A program made the translations under genes and the position numbers. The notes below the pieces were generated by a model. The model worked only from the letters and a program-made list of their open reading frames with translations, made no database searches and was not told the DNA's origin. Below are positions 50,147-59,720 of a stretch of DNA of 64,000 bases, in pieces. Origin of the DNA: Clostridium sp. CF012 (lineage in GTDB: Bacteria > Bacillota > Clostridia > Clostridiales > Clostridiaceae); assembly GCF_018861755.1 (NCBI RefSeq), contig NZ_JAHLEF010000008.1, positions 114,362-178,361 on the forward strand, read 5' to 3'. Every line of letters starts with the position of its first letter. The first letter of the stretch is position 1.

Positions 50147-51082
50147 ATGAAGAAACACTCTGCTTTAATCTTTGTTGCTTGTTTAGTATGCAACATAGTA
50201 AATATAACAATATCACCTGTTGCAAATACTATTTTCACTGAAGAAAATACTAATATATATAAGGTAACAATGAAGCAAGACCTTCTATGCCTAATGATAG
50301 CTTATCCTGAATATATCACAAATATTGAAGAGAAAAATGGAAATATGTATTTAGTGCTGAAGTCAGGGAAAAAGTTAGTTTACGATGATAAAATAAGGAA
50401 AAACTCACAAGAAAAACTAATAAGCCCTGATCTTCAAGATACTCTAGAACAACTTTATCCCCTTTCACCAATTAGAAGTATTATGAGGACAGATTACGAC
50501 CCTGGTCGTGGGCGGTCTTATGGATTATTAACTGAAGTATATGGGTCTTCTAAAAAAGATATAGAATCTAGACTTACAAAAGTTAAGATTGGATACAGTA
50601 ATTATCAATTCAATGGGAGTAATAGTGCAGCGAGTTCACTGCAAGTTGTTATGAAAGAATTACTTCCCCTTTCACAAACAAACCAAAATGTGAGAAAATG
50701 CCTTCTTCCCTGCAGCGGTACTTTTAATTACCGCGTAATCTCAGGGACAAACAGATTAAGTCCTCATGCTTTTGGAATTGCTATAGATCTTGCTAGTGAT
50801 AAAAGAGATTATTGGAAATGGGCTTCTAAAGAAGCAGGAGAAAAAAGATTAGCTTCCTATGCCAGTGAACTTGTAGAAACTTTTGAAAACAACGGCTTTG
50901 TTTGGGGCGGTAAATGGTCGCACTTTGATATCCTACATTTTGAGTATAGGCCTGAAATAATTTTAAAGGCACGCTACTTTACAAATATTATGGATTCAAC
51001 AAAATCATGGTATGAAGGTGCACCATTACAACAATTGGCTATAAAAAATGCTATAGAAAAAATTGATGCATTAATAAAATAA
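50147..51082 (+). CDS. Secreted M15-family wall peptidase (VanY/endopeptidase type)
   Basis: 311 residues with an N-terminal signal sequence (about 5-25). The zinc centre of M15 peptidases is present: SPHAFGIAIDLAS gives His and Asp, and WSHFDILHFEYRPE the second His. It should cut peptide cross-links or D-Ala-D-Ala ends in peptidoglycan outside the cell. ATG follows AAAGGAGATATTATT. It is 15 bases upstream of a second secreted protein, so the two are probably co-transcribed. Confidence 0.9.
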   Translation: MKKHSALIFVACLVCNIVNITISPVANTIFTEENTNIYKVTMKQDLLCLMIAYPEYITNIEEKNGNMYLVLKSGKKLVYDDKIRKNSQEKLISPDLQDTLEQLYPLSPIRSIMRTDYDPGRGRSYGLLTEVYGSSKKDIESRLTKVKIGYSNYQFNGSNSAASSLQVVMKELLPLSQTNQNVRKCLLPCSGTFNYRVISGTNRLSPHAFGIAIDLASDKRDYWKWASKEAGEKRLASYASELVETFENNGFVWGGKWSHFDILHFEYRPEIILKARYFTNIMDSTKSWYEGAPLQQLAIKNAIEKIDALIK

Positions 51083-51097
51083 TAGGAGTACAAAATT

Positions 51098-52213
51098 ATG
51101 AATTTTTTTAAAGGAGAAAATTTACAATGGTCCAAAATTAGAATGCTTATATTTATAATGCTTCTTTTGTTCATACAGCTATGTGCTCCTAACCACACCT
51201 ATGCTGCCACAGATGAAGAAAAGAAAGAGGTTACTAGTTATATAGATCAAATTTTTCAAAGGAGAAATAAAGCTATATTAAGTGGTAATTTAGAATTAGT
51301 AAAATCAATTTATAACATGAACACAAAATATGGAACCTGGGCCTATGAATATGAAAAAAGAAAGATGAATTATATTAACAATTGGGCACAAAAACAAGGA
51401 GTTAAGTTTACAGATATTACGCCAACTATAATTATAAAAACTATTAAAGGTAATATTGATAATTTTTCTATTTACCTATTGTGTTCCACAGAATATAAGT
51501 ATGTATATATAAATCAGCCAGAATTAGAAAACACCTCGAGAATTGGAACCTATCACATTTTAAAACTTACTAGTAAAGATGATTCTTGGATAATTTCTAA
51601 AGAATGGTATAAAGATCCATTTGGCGATTCATTAAATTTAGATAATATTAAGGCAGATTCTATACAACAATATATATTATCTCAAACTGCAAGAGATTTA
51701 TCTACAATAGACAAGCGAAGAACCAAAGCAATAGAATATGCTGATAAATATTGTGGTGCTGCAAGTACCGCAGAATTTGAATATAAGTACAATAAAAAAT
51801 ATAGAGACTATAATCCTGAGGGTGGTGATTGTGCAAACTTTGCATCACAAATTCTTTTTGAAGGTGGAAAGTTCAGACAAAATTCTGCTTGGAACTATGA
51901 TAAAAATGGAGCAACAAGTGGTTGGCTCAACGCAGATGGGTTTAAAAGATACATGACAAATAGTGGTAGAGCATCAGTAATTGCATATGGTAGCTACGAG
52001 AAAGTATACAAAGCTAGCTATAAACTACTTCCAGGGGATTTTGTTGCCTATGAAAAGAAAAATGACATTACTCATATTTCTGTTGTGACTGGTGCTGATT
52101 CAAAAGGATACTCCTTGGTTAGTTGTCATAATTCAGATAGAAATAAAGTACCTTGGGATCTTGGATGGAGCGATAAAAGCATTAAATTTTGGTTAGTTAG
52201 AGTTCATTATTAA
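51098..52213 (+). CDS. Secreted protein with Amidase_6-type (papain-like) domain
   Basis: 371 residues. A signal peptide (hydrophobic IRMLIFIMLLLFIQL, then cleavage near AAT at about 35) is followed by a middle region of about 170 residues with no recognised motif. The C-terminal putative amidase domain has Cys in GGDCANFASQ, His in THISVVTG and a final SCHNSDR segment. Probable peptidoglycan or peptide hydrolase; substrate unknown. Pairs with the M15 peptidase upstream and has its own terminator. Confidence 0.85.
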   Translation: MNFFKGENLQWSKIRMLIFIMLLLFIQLCAPNHTYAATDEEKKEVTSYIDQIFQRRNKAILSGNLELVKSIYNMNTKYGTWAYEYEKRKMNYINNWAQKQGVKFTDITPTIIIKTIKGNIDNFSIYLLCSTEYKYVYINQPELENTSRIGTYHILKLTSKDDSWIISKEWYKDPFGDSLNLDNIKADSIQQYILSQTARDLSTIDKRRTKAIEYADKYCGAASTAEFEYKYNKKYRDYNPEGGDCANFASQILFEGGKFRQNSAWNYDKNGATSGWLNADGFKRYMTNSGRASVIAYGSYEKVYKASYKLLPGDFVAYEKKNDITHISVVTGADSKGYSLVSCHNSDRNKVPWDLGWSDKSIKFWLVRVHY

Positions 52214-52221
52214 TAAAAAAC

Positions 52222-52259
52222 ATTAAAAGCTGAGGGTCATTAAACCTTCAGCTTTTAAT
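52222..52259. terminator. Bidirectional terminator between convergent genes
   Basis: Arms ATTAAAAGCTGAGGGT and a complement with one mismatch; on the minus strand it ends in GTTTTTTATT, serving RNase J, and on the plus strand it follows the amidase gene by nine bases. Confidence 0.8.
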
Positions 52260-52303
52260 ATTTGATGCCACCAATTATATCCCAATTGCCATGTGGGTAT
52301 TTC

Positions 52304-53968
52304 TTAAATTTCCATAATAATAGGGAAAATAATTGGTCTACGATTTGTTTGTTGGTATAAATAGCGCTCTACGGATTTTTTCATATTAGATTTTAATACA
52401 TACCATTCAATAATTTTATTATCTAAGCATTTATTAAGTTCAATCCTAACAATTTCTTTTACTTCACTAATTAATTCATCTGATTCTTTTGCATATATAA
52501 ATCCACGAGTGATTATATCTGGACCTGCAATAATACTATAAGATTCCCTTTCTAAGGTAACTACTATTGTGAGCATTCCATCTTCTGCTAAGTGCTTTCT
52601 ATCTCTAAGCACAATACTTCCTACGTCCCCCACCCCTAAACCATCTACAAATACAGAGCCAGTCTGTACTCGCCCTGCTACTCTAGCTTCATCCTCTGTA
52701 ATTTCTAATACTTGCCCGGTTTCCATAGTAAATGTATCTTCGGATTGCATACCCAATTGTTGTGCTAATTTAGCATGCTGCCTTATATGTCTGTATTCGC
52801 CATGAACTGGCATAAAATATTTAGGATGAACTAAGGCATGAATTAATTTTAATTCCTCTTGATAGGCATGACCGGATACATGCACTTCTTCTAAATCCTC
52901 ATAAATTACCTCTGCCCCTTTTTTGAATAATTCATTAATTACTCTAGATATAAGTTTCTCATTTCCAGGAATTGGAGATGCAGAAATAATATACAAGTCC
53001 TCTGGTTCAATGGCAATTTTTCTATGGGTAGCAAAAGCTATTCTAGCAAGGCCTGCCATTGGTTCTCCTTGACTTCCAGTAGTTATTATTGTAATGTTTT
53101 TATTGTTGTAATTTCTCATATCATCCATTCTTATAATAAAACCTTCTGGTATATGAAGATATCCTAGGTCCATAGCAACTTGCGAGATGTTCTCCATACT
53201 CCTTCCACTAAAAACAATTTTCCTATCATACATTACAGAGGCATCTGCTATCTGCTGCATTCTATGAATGTTTGAGGCAAATGTGGCTACAATAACTCTT
53301 CCCTCAGCATTAGAAAGTATTCTAGTTAAAGTCTTTCCTATGGCTTTTTCTGAAATTGTATGGCCTTCCCGTTCTACATTTGTGCTATCCGCCATAAGAA
53401 GCATTACGCCCTCTTTACCTAAATTCGAAATACGTTCTAGATCCATGACTAATCCATCAATGGGGGTAAAATCAATTTTGAAGTCACCAGTATGTAATAT
53501 AACACCCAGTGGTGTGTGAATAGCAATAGCACAGGAGTCAGCTATGCTGTGAGTGACCCTTATAAATTCTATTTTAAAATTTTTTAGGTCTATTATATCT
53601 CCAGCATTTACATTATGTAGTTCACAACCAGTTAACATATTGTGTTCTTTTAACTTATTTTCTACAATACCTAATGTGAGCTTTGTGCCATAAACAGGTA
53701 CATTTAATTGCTTTAAAATGTAGGGTAATGCTCCTATATGATCCTCATGTCCATGAGTTAAAAAAATACCTTTAACTTTTTCTGCATTATTTTTTAAATA
53801 AGATATATCCGGAATTACTAAATCCACACCATACATTTCCTCATCTGGAAAGGATATACCACAGTCTATAACAATAATTTCCTCCTGATATTCAAAAGCC
53901 GTTATATTTTTACCTATTTCTCCAAGTCCACCTAGTGGAATAATCTTTATGCACTGTTCATTTTTCAC
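52304..53968 (-). CDS. rnj: Ribonuclease J
   Basis: 554-residue metallo-beta-lactamase/beta-CASP nuclease with 5'-3' exo- and endonuclease activity in mRNA decay and rRNA processing. The zinc motif is H72-G-H74-E-D76-H77. Further motifs are DGLVMDLE, TGSQGEPMAGL, HVSGHAYQEEL and VHGEYRH. The start is GTG 53968 after AAGGGGAGAG. Only one RNase J is visible in the window. Monocistronic. Confidence 0.96.
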   Translation of the reverse strand: MKNEQCIKIIPLGGLGEIGKNITAFEYQEEIIVIDCGISFPDEEMYGVDLVIPDISYLKNNAEKVKGIFLTHGHEDHIGALPYILKQLNVPVYGTKLTLGIVENKLKEHNMLTGCELHNVNAGDIIDLKNFKIEFIRVTHSIADSCAIAIHTPLGVILHTGDFKIDFTPIDGLVMDLERISNLGKEGVMLLMADSTNVEREGHTISEKAIGKTLTRILSNAEGRVIVATFASNIHRMQQIADASVMYDRKIVFSGRSMENISQVAMDLGYLHIPEGFIIRMDDMRNYNNKNITIITTGSQGEPMAGLARIAFATHRKIAIEPEDLYIISASPIPGNEKLISRVINELFKKGAEVIYEDLEEVHVSGHAYQEELKLIHALVHPKYFMPVHGEYRHIRQHAKLAQQLGMQSEDTFTMETGQVLEITEDEARVAGRVQTGSVFVDGLGVGDVGSIVLRDRKHLAEDGMLTIVVTLERESYSIIAGPDIITRGFIYAKESDELISEVKEIVRIELNKCLDNKIIEWYVLKSNMKKSVERYLYQQTNRRPIIFPIIMEI

Positions 53969-54073
53969 ACAACTCTCCCCTTCGTTTATATCATTATACT
54001 ATTAGTTTCATTTTCTTTATTTTGCCTTATATTGTGAAATTAATACCTTTTTTTGAAGATTCCTTATAGAAGA

Positions 54074-54226
54074 GTGGAATATAGTATAACTTATATTCAT
54101 AGGGAATTTAAAATATCCAATGAAGGCACATTAACTACTCTTTTAAAGAATACTAAAAAAATTAATGAGCACCCTAATAGTATAGATAAAACCGTTAAAT
54201 CAATAAACTATAAGGAGATAAACTAA
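54074..54226 (+). CDS. Possible 50-residue protein or gene remnant
   Basis: Open frame from GTG 54074 to TAA 54226, one base before the next gene's ATG, with clostridial coding composition (ISNEGTLTTLLKNTKKINEH). No clear ribosome binding site precedes the GTG, so it may be the tail of a truncated gene. Not recognised. Confidence 0.3.
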   Translation: MEYSITYIHREFKISNEGTLTTLLKNTKKINEHPNSIDKTVKSINYKEIN

Positions 54227-54227
54227 T

Positions 54228-54527
54228 ATGAAAACTGAAGAACAAATCAAGTCAGAAGTATCTAGGCAGGTTATTGACAGTATGAAAACAACTCTAAATG
54301 AAGAGCTAACTCAGGTGGAAAAAGAATTCGAAGAAACTTATAAAAGCAAACTTGAACAAGAACTGCAATATTCATTAGACCTCGCAGAGACTGGCCTACA
54401 GCACACTTCTAGCAAAACCTTAAAAGTTGAAAACAAAAAACTAATGCAGCAATTAGATAGTATAAGAGTTGAGAAAATGAAAGTTGAGAACAAGTTAAAA
54501 ACATTAAATGAATTTGAAAATTTATAG
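54228..54527 (+). CDS. Small coiled-coil protein, unknown function
   Basis: 99 residues, almost entirely a charged coiled coil (heptads over about 1-45 and 62-95), no membrane segment. ATG 54228 follows AAGGAGATAAACTAAT. It is convergent with the flavodiiron gene and shares its hairpin. Not recognised. Confidence 0.6.
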   Translation: MKTEEQIKSEVSRQVIDSMKTTLNEELTQVEKEFEETYKSKLEQELQYSLDLAETGLQHTSSKTLKVENKKLMQQLDSIRVEKMKVENKLKTLNEFENL

Positions 54528-54546
54528 TTTTAAAGGGTCAATAAAT

Positions 54547-54593
54547 CAATTTAAATAAAAGCCCATGAATATCATGGGCCTATATTTAAATTG
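54547..54593. terminator. Bidirectional terminator between convergent genes
   Basis: Two-part hairpin: outer CAATTTAAATA/TATTTAAATTG and inner GCCCATGA/TCATGGGC. It overlaps the flavodiiron stop codon. Confidence 0.8.
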
Positions 54594-55818
54594 TACTTAG
54601 CAATAAGTCAGTAGTATATATAACAGCCCTTTCAATATTCTTTAAATCTTCCTCAGTGGGTGCAAACCTAATCCTTATAGGTAACTGTATATCAATCATT
54701 CCAGTCTCCTTTATTATATCAGAAGTGTTTAATAATTTAATGTTGGCTTGTTTTAGATAGTCTTGAACTACTTCTATAGCCTCTCCACTCCAGCCATAAG
54801 ATCCAAAAACAGCTCCTAACTTATTTTCTAGATTTATTGTACTAAGACTTTTTAGGAGCTCTTCCATATTGCCAATCATATCTGCATATTTTGTAGAAGT
54901 TCCAAAGAAAATTGCTTGAGCTTCACTAATAGCGTGTATAACTTCTTCCCTTGGCGCACTATTAATATCTATAGCTTCTGAAACTATACATTGTTCTTGA
55001 AATTTTTCCACTATAAATGAGGCGATTTTCTTTGTTCTACCTGTCATTGAGGAGTATAAAACTAGTGCTTTTTTGCTTATATTTGTGTTTTTACTCATAG
55101 TGTCATAAATATCTATATAGCTTTTTACATCCTCTCTAAGAATAAATCCATGGGAGGGGGCTATCATCTTTATATCCAGTGGTTTAATTTTTTCAATCAT
55201 GTTTTGAACATACCTTCTATGAGGATGCATTATTAAATTGTAATAACCAATATAATCATTTTTAATATCTTCTTTTGCACTATCATTAAAATATTCATAG
55301 TTTGCTATATGAGTACTAAATATATCACAAGAAAATAAAATTTTATCTTCTACGCAATAGGTTACCATGGTTTCTGCAGTATGAAGATATGGTGTTTCTA
55401 TAAAACTAAGAGTCTTACCTCCTATATCAAGAGTATCCCCATCTCCTACAACTATAAACTCCCTTTTATGAAGCTTATACATTTCCTTAAGTTCAATTAC
55501 CGCAAGCTTTGAACATACAATTACAGCGTTTTTGGCAAATGTAGCTAAACTTCCAAGTGCACCAGAATGATCTGGCTCTGTGTGGTTTATTACAATGTAC
55601 GCTATCTTTTCAAGATCTATTATATTTTTTAAGTTTTCTACAAACTCTCTTCCAAATTTCATATCAACAGTGTCAATTATTGTAGGCTTTTCAGTCATTA
55701 ATAAATAACTATTATAAGTGGTTCCCTTGGTAAGTGTTAATCTATGAAATGGTACATCTCTATCATCGACCTTCCCTACCCAAAATATATCTTTATTTAA
55801 CATTATATTATTTTCCAT
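54586..55818 (-). CDS. fprA: Flavodiiron protein (FprA family, O2/NO reductase)
   Basis: 410 residues: N-terminal metallo-beta-lactamase-like diiron domain with H79-x-E81-x-D83-H84 (HTEPDH) and further ligand segments SCDIFSTH and APSHG, then a C-terminal flavodoxin domain starting ALVLYSSMTGRTKK with the FMN loops GTSTKYAD and GSYGWSG. It reduces O2 to water or NO to N2O with electrons from rubredoxin, protecting the anaerobe. ATG 55818 follows AGGAGGGAAATATA. The divergent neighbour is a Crp/Fnr regulator and an FNR-type box lies between them. Confidence 0.95.
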   Translation of the reverse strand: MENNIMLNKDIFWVGKVDDRDVPFHRLTLTKGTTYNSYLLMTEKPTIIDTVDMKFGREFVENLKNIIDLEKIAYIVINHTEPDHSGALGSLATFAKNAVIVCSKLAVIELKEMYKLHKREFIVVGDGDTLDIGGKTLSFIETPYLHTAETMVTYCVEDKILFSCDIFSTHIANYEYFNDSAKEDIKNDYIGYYNLIMHPHRRYVQNMIEKIKPLDIKMIAPSHGFILREDVKSYIDIYDTMSKNTNISKKALVLYSSMTGRTKKIASFIVEKFQEQCIVSEAIDINSAPREEVIHAISEAQAIFFGTSTKYADMIGNMEELLKSLSTINLENKLGAVFGSYGWSGEAIEVVQDYLKQANIKLLNTSDIIKETGMIDIQLPIRIRFAPTEEDLKNIERAVIYTTDLLLSTI

Positions 55819-55901
55819 TATATTTCCCTCCTAAATTTTATTTATCCTGGCTTAGCTTTCTTTCTATATTCTTATCTTACAATCTTTTATCTTTATTAAA
55901 T

Positions 55902-55915
55902 ATGATTTAAATCAA
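55902..55915. promoter_or_regulatory. FNR-type operator between fprA and the Crp/Fnr gene
   Basis: ATGAT-TTAA-ATCAA, one mismatch from the FNR consensus TTGAT-N4-ATCAA, 84 bases upstream of fprA and 115 upstream of the regulator start. Confidence 0.65.
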
Positions 55916-56029
55916 AATATAAAAAAAGTATAAACTCTGTTTAATAATGATTAGGCAGTTTAAGCTAAAAATGTTATTATAAAATAAGTTAAATAAAAAT
56001 TAAAAATACATTTGGTAGGTGATATATAC

Positions 56030-56740
56030 ATGGAACAGTGTAATTGTACAAATTGTAATACTACTCTTTGCGCTAAAAAAGTACCCATATTTTCTTTCCT
56101 GTCTGATGAGGAACTAAAAAAAATAGTGGATATGACTGGGCATAAATCTTACAAGAAAGGATCTATACTATGCCACGAGGGTGAGAAATCTGATACCTTA
56201 TTTATAATCAATGAAGGTGGAGTAAAGATCTCAAAGCTCACCAAGGACGGTAAAGAGCAAATTGTTCATATCTTAACTAGTGGAGATTTTTTTGGAGAAT
56301 TGAGTCTTTTCAACAATAATGAAACCTATAATTTTGACGTTTATGCTATATCAGACACAAAGATATGTACACTAACAAAACAAAACATGGATGAAATTCT
56401 TAAGGATAATCCGCAAATAGCTTTAAAGCTTCTACAGGTAATCACGAAACGTCTCAGTGACACTGAAAATCTAGCTCAGAATCTGGCTACTAACGATGCT
56501 GAAATTCGAATAGCCTATATGCTTTTAGAGTTTACAGAAAAATATGGGGTGACCACTCCAGAAGGATTGCAAGTTAAACTACCTATTAGTAAAGAAGAAA
56601 TGGCAAGCTACGTGGGAGTAACAAGGGAAACCATAAGTAGGAAGCTTAGTATATTTGAAGAATTAGGTATTATAAGCCATAAAGGTAATAAGCTACTTAT
56701 GATAAAAAAATTAGATATGTTAAAAGCCTATGTGGAGTAA
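56030..56740 (+). CDS. Crp/Fnr-family regulator with N-terminal cysteine cluster
   Basis: 236 residues from ATG 56030 after GGTAGGTG. A cyclic-nucleotide-binding-like domain (GDFFGELSLF) and a C-terminal HTH with SYVGVTRETISRKLSIFEELG, whose E-x-x-S-R is the FNR/CRP recognition helix pattern. Four cysteines at 4, 6, 9 and 14 (QCNCTNCNTTLC) could hold an iron-sulfur cluster as in FNR. Together with the neighbouring flavodiiron gene and FNR-type box this suggests an O2- or NO-responsive switch. That cluster and signal are inference. Confidence 0.9.
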   Translation: MEQCNCTNCNTTLCAKKVPIFSFLSDEELKKIVDMTGHKSYKKGSILCHEGEKSDTLFIINEGGVKISKLTKDGKEQIVHILTSGDFFGELSLFNNNETYNFDVYAISDTKICTLTKQNMDEILKDNPQIALKLLQVITKRLSDTENLAQNLATNDAEIRIAYMLLEFTEKYGVTTPEGLQVKLPISKEEMASYVGVTRETISRKLSIFEELGIISHKGNKLLMIKKLDMLKAYVE

Positions 56741-56860
56741 TTATTTAGATGGACCTGAATTTGACTTATTCTTTTCAATATAGTATGATTTTTTTAGTGA
56801 ATAAATATTACATTATGCGTTATTTGTATATTTTAAATAGATAAGGAGAATTAACACACC

Positions 56861-57307
56861 ATGAATATTTCTACAAAAGGAAGATACGGTTTAAGGGCAA
56901 TGGTTGATATCGCTGTGAATTCATTGGGAAACTATATTCCCCTAAAGGTTATCGCTGAAAGACAAGACATATCAGAAAATTACCTAGAGCAAGTGTTCTC
57001 AGTACTTAGAAAGGCTAAGCTTGTAAAAAGTGCAAGGGGATCACAGGGTGGTTATACCCTAGCAAAAGAAGCCTCAAAAATCACTGTAGGAGAAGTTTTA
57101 AGAATTCTTGAAGGTGATTTAAGTATTACTGGCGATGATGATGGGGCATTAGGAATTGATAAAACAATAAAAGTTTGCATAAACACCATGGTATGGCAAA
57201 AGGTTAATGAGCAAGTTAATAAAGTTATGGATGCTGTTACACTACAAGATCTTGTAGAAAAGTATAATACTTTGAATACAGAATATACCCTGGACTTTAT
57301 AATATAA
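56861..57307 (+). CDS. Rrf2-family regulator, CymR-like
   Basis: 148 residues with the Rrf2 winged helix: MNISTKGRYGLRAMVDIA, SENYLEQVFSVLRKAKLV and ARGSQGGYTLAK. Iron-sulfur members such as IscR have three cysteines in the 90-105 region; here the only cysteine is Cys106. That fits the CymR subgroup, which senses cysteine supply with CysK rather than through a cluster. ATG follows ATAAGGAGAATTAACACACC. Monocistronic. Confidence 0.88.
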   Translation: MNISTKGRYGLRAMVDIAVNSLGNYIPLKVIAERQDISENYLEQVFSVLRKAKLVKSARGSQGGYTLAKEASKITVGEVLRILEGDLSITGDDDGALGIDKTIKVCINTMVWQKVNEQVNKVMDAVTLQDLVEKYNTLNTEYTLDFII

Positions 57308-57310
57308 ATG

Positions 57311-57352
57311 AAGAATAATAACACTAAAAAAATCTAAGTGTTATTATTCTTT
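57311..57352 (+). terminator. Terminator after the Rrf2 gene
   Basis: AAGAATAATAACACT with its complement around a short A-rich loop, three bases after the stop, followed by TTTATTTATTTT. Confidence 0.8.
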
Positions 57353-57409
57353 ATTTATTTTGATTTACTGGCTTTTAGTTCATTTTCAATAGATTCTAGA
57401 ATTACTTTC

Positions 57410-58720
57410 CTACTGTTTTAGCGAATCTGATTTTCTACTTAGTAATAATGAAAAAAATAAATTTGCTATTGCATATTTAGGTTGACTTAAGGCAATAAAA
57501 CTTCTTGTTTTAATTATAAGGGGGGATATTTCATTTATATTTGGTTCATAAAATACCAGAGCCTTATTGAGATTGTCAACTTTACTTATTAAAAGGATAT
57601 TATTTGCTTCTAATGTTACTTTTTTATAATTTTCATATTCTTTCATAATTTCATCAATTAGTTGCTCTAAACTGTATAGCTGTATTCTATGTATTCCTAA
57701 ACATTCTGAACATATTTCGGCCATAGAAATAATGACACTTTGTGCATTTAATTCACCCGTTACATATTTTCTTATTTTTCTTAGTAGTCTAAATTTAATG
57801 CTACTTACAATATTAGAAGTACTTTCATTTATATTTACTCCATAGAATGCATATATTTTTTCGATTTCTCTTAATTGTAAATCCTTAACATATTCATTCT
57901 TACTCTCATTACAAGTATCAGAATTTACAATGTAGTACTGTTTTCCAATTGTCCTCCCAAACGCCCTGAGAGTATCAAAATAACCAATTTCTATATTGTT
58001 TTTAGAGTTTTCTATATTAAACTGAAGTGTTCTTCCAAGGTATTCAGAATTCTTAATATAGATAATTTTATTATTGCTTGTATCAACCTTCTTTATCCTA
58101 CCTAGACCAGAAACATCTACTAGGATGATGTTTTTACTTTTCTCAAATATTAATGAAATAGGTATATTATCATATATCCCTCCATCTACATATCTTTTCT
58201 TATCAATAATTTGAGGTTTGAACGTAGGAAAACATGAACTTGCAAGCAAATATTCTATAAGCTTACCTTCAGGAATATCTTTTATAAAAATATTTATTGG
58301 TTTAAAATCTGTTAAAGAAAACGTGACAATGCCAAAATCAATTTTTGATTCTCTTATTTTCTTTTCATCAATCACTTTGAATAATAGTTCTTTTAATGGA
58401 GTGACATCCATACCCCCTAATAAAAATGAATTTTTTATAGTATTAATAATTGACGCTAAGCTTAAGTTTTTTTGTGTTAATATATCCTTTTCTTGTCCAA
58501 AATTAATAATTTTGCTCATGGTCAAATCATTCCAAAGGTTATAAGCTATATCATAATCTCCTTGCACCATTATAGCTCCATTTAAAGCCCCCACAGAGGT
58601 GCCTACAACTACTTCCACATGAATGTCCAATTCATTCAAAGCTTTCCAAACTCCTATTTCATATGCTCCTTTAGCACCTCCGCCACCTAAAACCACTCCG
58701 TATTTTTCATTATTCATCAT
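57410..58720 (-). CDS. Patatin-like phospholipase
   Basis: 436 residues. The catalytic dyad is Ser42 in GTSVG and Asp179 in VDGG, with the oxyanion loop GGGGAKGAYE at 12-21. The C-terminal 200 residues are a mixed helical region of unknown role, lacking a signal peptide, so the enzyme is expected in the cytosol or at the membrane face. Acts as a lipid acyl hydrolase. ATG 58720 (or the next codon) follows GAGGAGAAGATT. Confidence 0.9.
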   Translation of the reverse strand: MMNNEKYGVVLGGGGAKGAYEIGVWKALNELDIHVEVVVGTSVGALNGAIMVQGDYDIAYNLWNDLTMSKIINFGQEKDILTQKNLSLASIINTIKNSFLLGGMDVTPLKELLFKVIDEKKIRESKIDFGIVTFSLTDFKPINIFIKDIPEGKLIEYLLASSCFPTFKPQIIDKKRYVDGGIYDNIPISLIFEKSKNIILVDVSGLGRIKKVDTSNNKIIYIKNSEYLGRTLQFNIENSKNNIEIGYFDTLRAFGRTIGKQYYIVNSDTCNESKNEYVKDLQLREIEKIYAFYGVNINESTSNIVSSIKFRLLRKIRKYVTGELNAQSVIISMAEICSECLGIHRIQLYSLEQLIDEIMKEYENYKKVTLEANNILLISKVDNLNKALVFYEPNINEISPLIIKTRSFIALSQPKYAIANLFFSLLLSRKSDSLKQ

Positions 58721-58803
58721 AATCTTCTCCTCATATTATTCCTACTATGATTTTACCATTGTTAAATAGAATAAGATGTATCAAAATTGTAACTTGAGGT
58801 AAA

Positions 58804-58830
58804 ACAACACAGGTATCTCACCTGTGCTGT
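58804..58830. repeat. Hairpin upstream of the patatin gene
   Basis: ACAACACAGGT and ACCTGTGCTGT (one mismatch) around a five-base loop, between sigG and the patatin gene. No clear T-tail; a second stop for sigG transcripts or an operator are both possible. Confidence 0.45.
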
Positions 58831-58883
58831 TCAAAATATATCCTTAAATTAGTAAAGAAGTGTTTTCCTTTGCATAAACAGTT

Positions 58884-58914
58884 CTACAAAAAAAGGGTCC
58901 CACTTAAGGACCCT
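58884..58914 (-). terminator. Terminator of sigG
   Basis: AGGGTCC and GGACCCT around a seven-base loop, overlapping the stop; on the minus strand followed by seven T. Confidence 0.85.
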
Positions 58915-59686
58915 ATACATACTTTCTCATATGCTTTAATGCGTTTTTTTCTACTCTAGATACCTGTGCTTGTGATATACCTATTTCATCAGCTACTTCC
59001 ATTTGAGTTTTTCCATCGAAGAACCTCAGATTTAAAATTAACTTTTCTCGATCTTTTAATTTTTTCATTCCCTCATTAATTGATATATTTTCAAGCCAAC
59101 TATCATCTGAGTTTTTAGTGTCGCTTATTTGATCCATCACATAGATTTCATCTCCACCATCATGATAAATTGGTTGAAATAAGGATACTGGATCTTGTAT
59201 AGCATCTAGTGCAAATACTACGTCCTCCCTTGGTAATTGTAATTCTTTAGCTATTTGAGATATAGTTGGTTCCTTGTTGTCTTGATTTACCAATCTATCT
59301 CTAACTTGTAATGCTCTATATGCAATATCCCTTAATGACCTACTAACTCTTATAGAGTTATTATCTCTTAAGTATCTTCTTATTTCCCCTATAATCATGG
59401 GTACTGCATATGTTGAAAATCTAAGGTTTAGACTTAAATCGAAGTTATCAATGGATTTCATTAACCCAATACAGCCTACTTGAAATAAATCATCTACGTT
59501 TTCTCCTCTATTATTGAAGCGCTTTATCACACTTAAGACCAACCTTAAATTCCCTTCAATAAATTTTTCTCTACACTCATACTCGCCATTTTGTATCCTT
59601 AGTAGTAACTCTTTCTTTTCTTTTTCCTTTAAAACAGGCAATTTCGAGGTATTTACTCCACATATTTCTACTTTGTTGAACATCAT
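58913..59686 (-). CDS. sigG: Forespore-specific RNA polymerase sigma factor G
   Basis: 257 residues, the sigma-G length. The N-terminal NKVEICGVNTSKLPVL is the sigma-G-specific leader. Region 2 includes LFQVGCIGLMKSIDNFD and FSTYAVPMIIGEIRRYLRD; region 4 ends in the HTH EVADEIGISQAQVSRVEK. It directs late forespore gene expression. It follows a sigma-F/G-type promoter (59721-59750). In most clostridia sigG follows sigE directly; here a mobile remnant lies upstream and no sigE is seen in the window. Confidence 0.97.
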   Translation of the reverse strand: MMFNKVEICGVNTSKLPVLKEKEKKELLLRIQNGEYECREKFIEGNLRLVLSVIKRFNNRGENVDDLFQVGCIGLMKSIDNFDLSLNLRFSTYAVPMIIGEIRRYLRDNNSIRVSRSLRDIAYRALQVRDRLVNQDNKEPTISQIAKELQLPREDVVFALDAIQDPVSLFQPIYHDGGDEIYVMDQISDTKNSDDSWLENISINEGMKKLKDREKLILNLRFFDGKTQMEVADEIGISQAQVSRVEKNALKHMRKYV

Positions 59687-59720
59687 AAGGTCATCCTTCC
59701 CTTCAGAGTAATTGCTTTTA

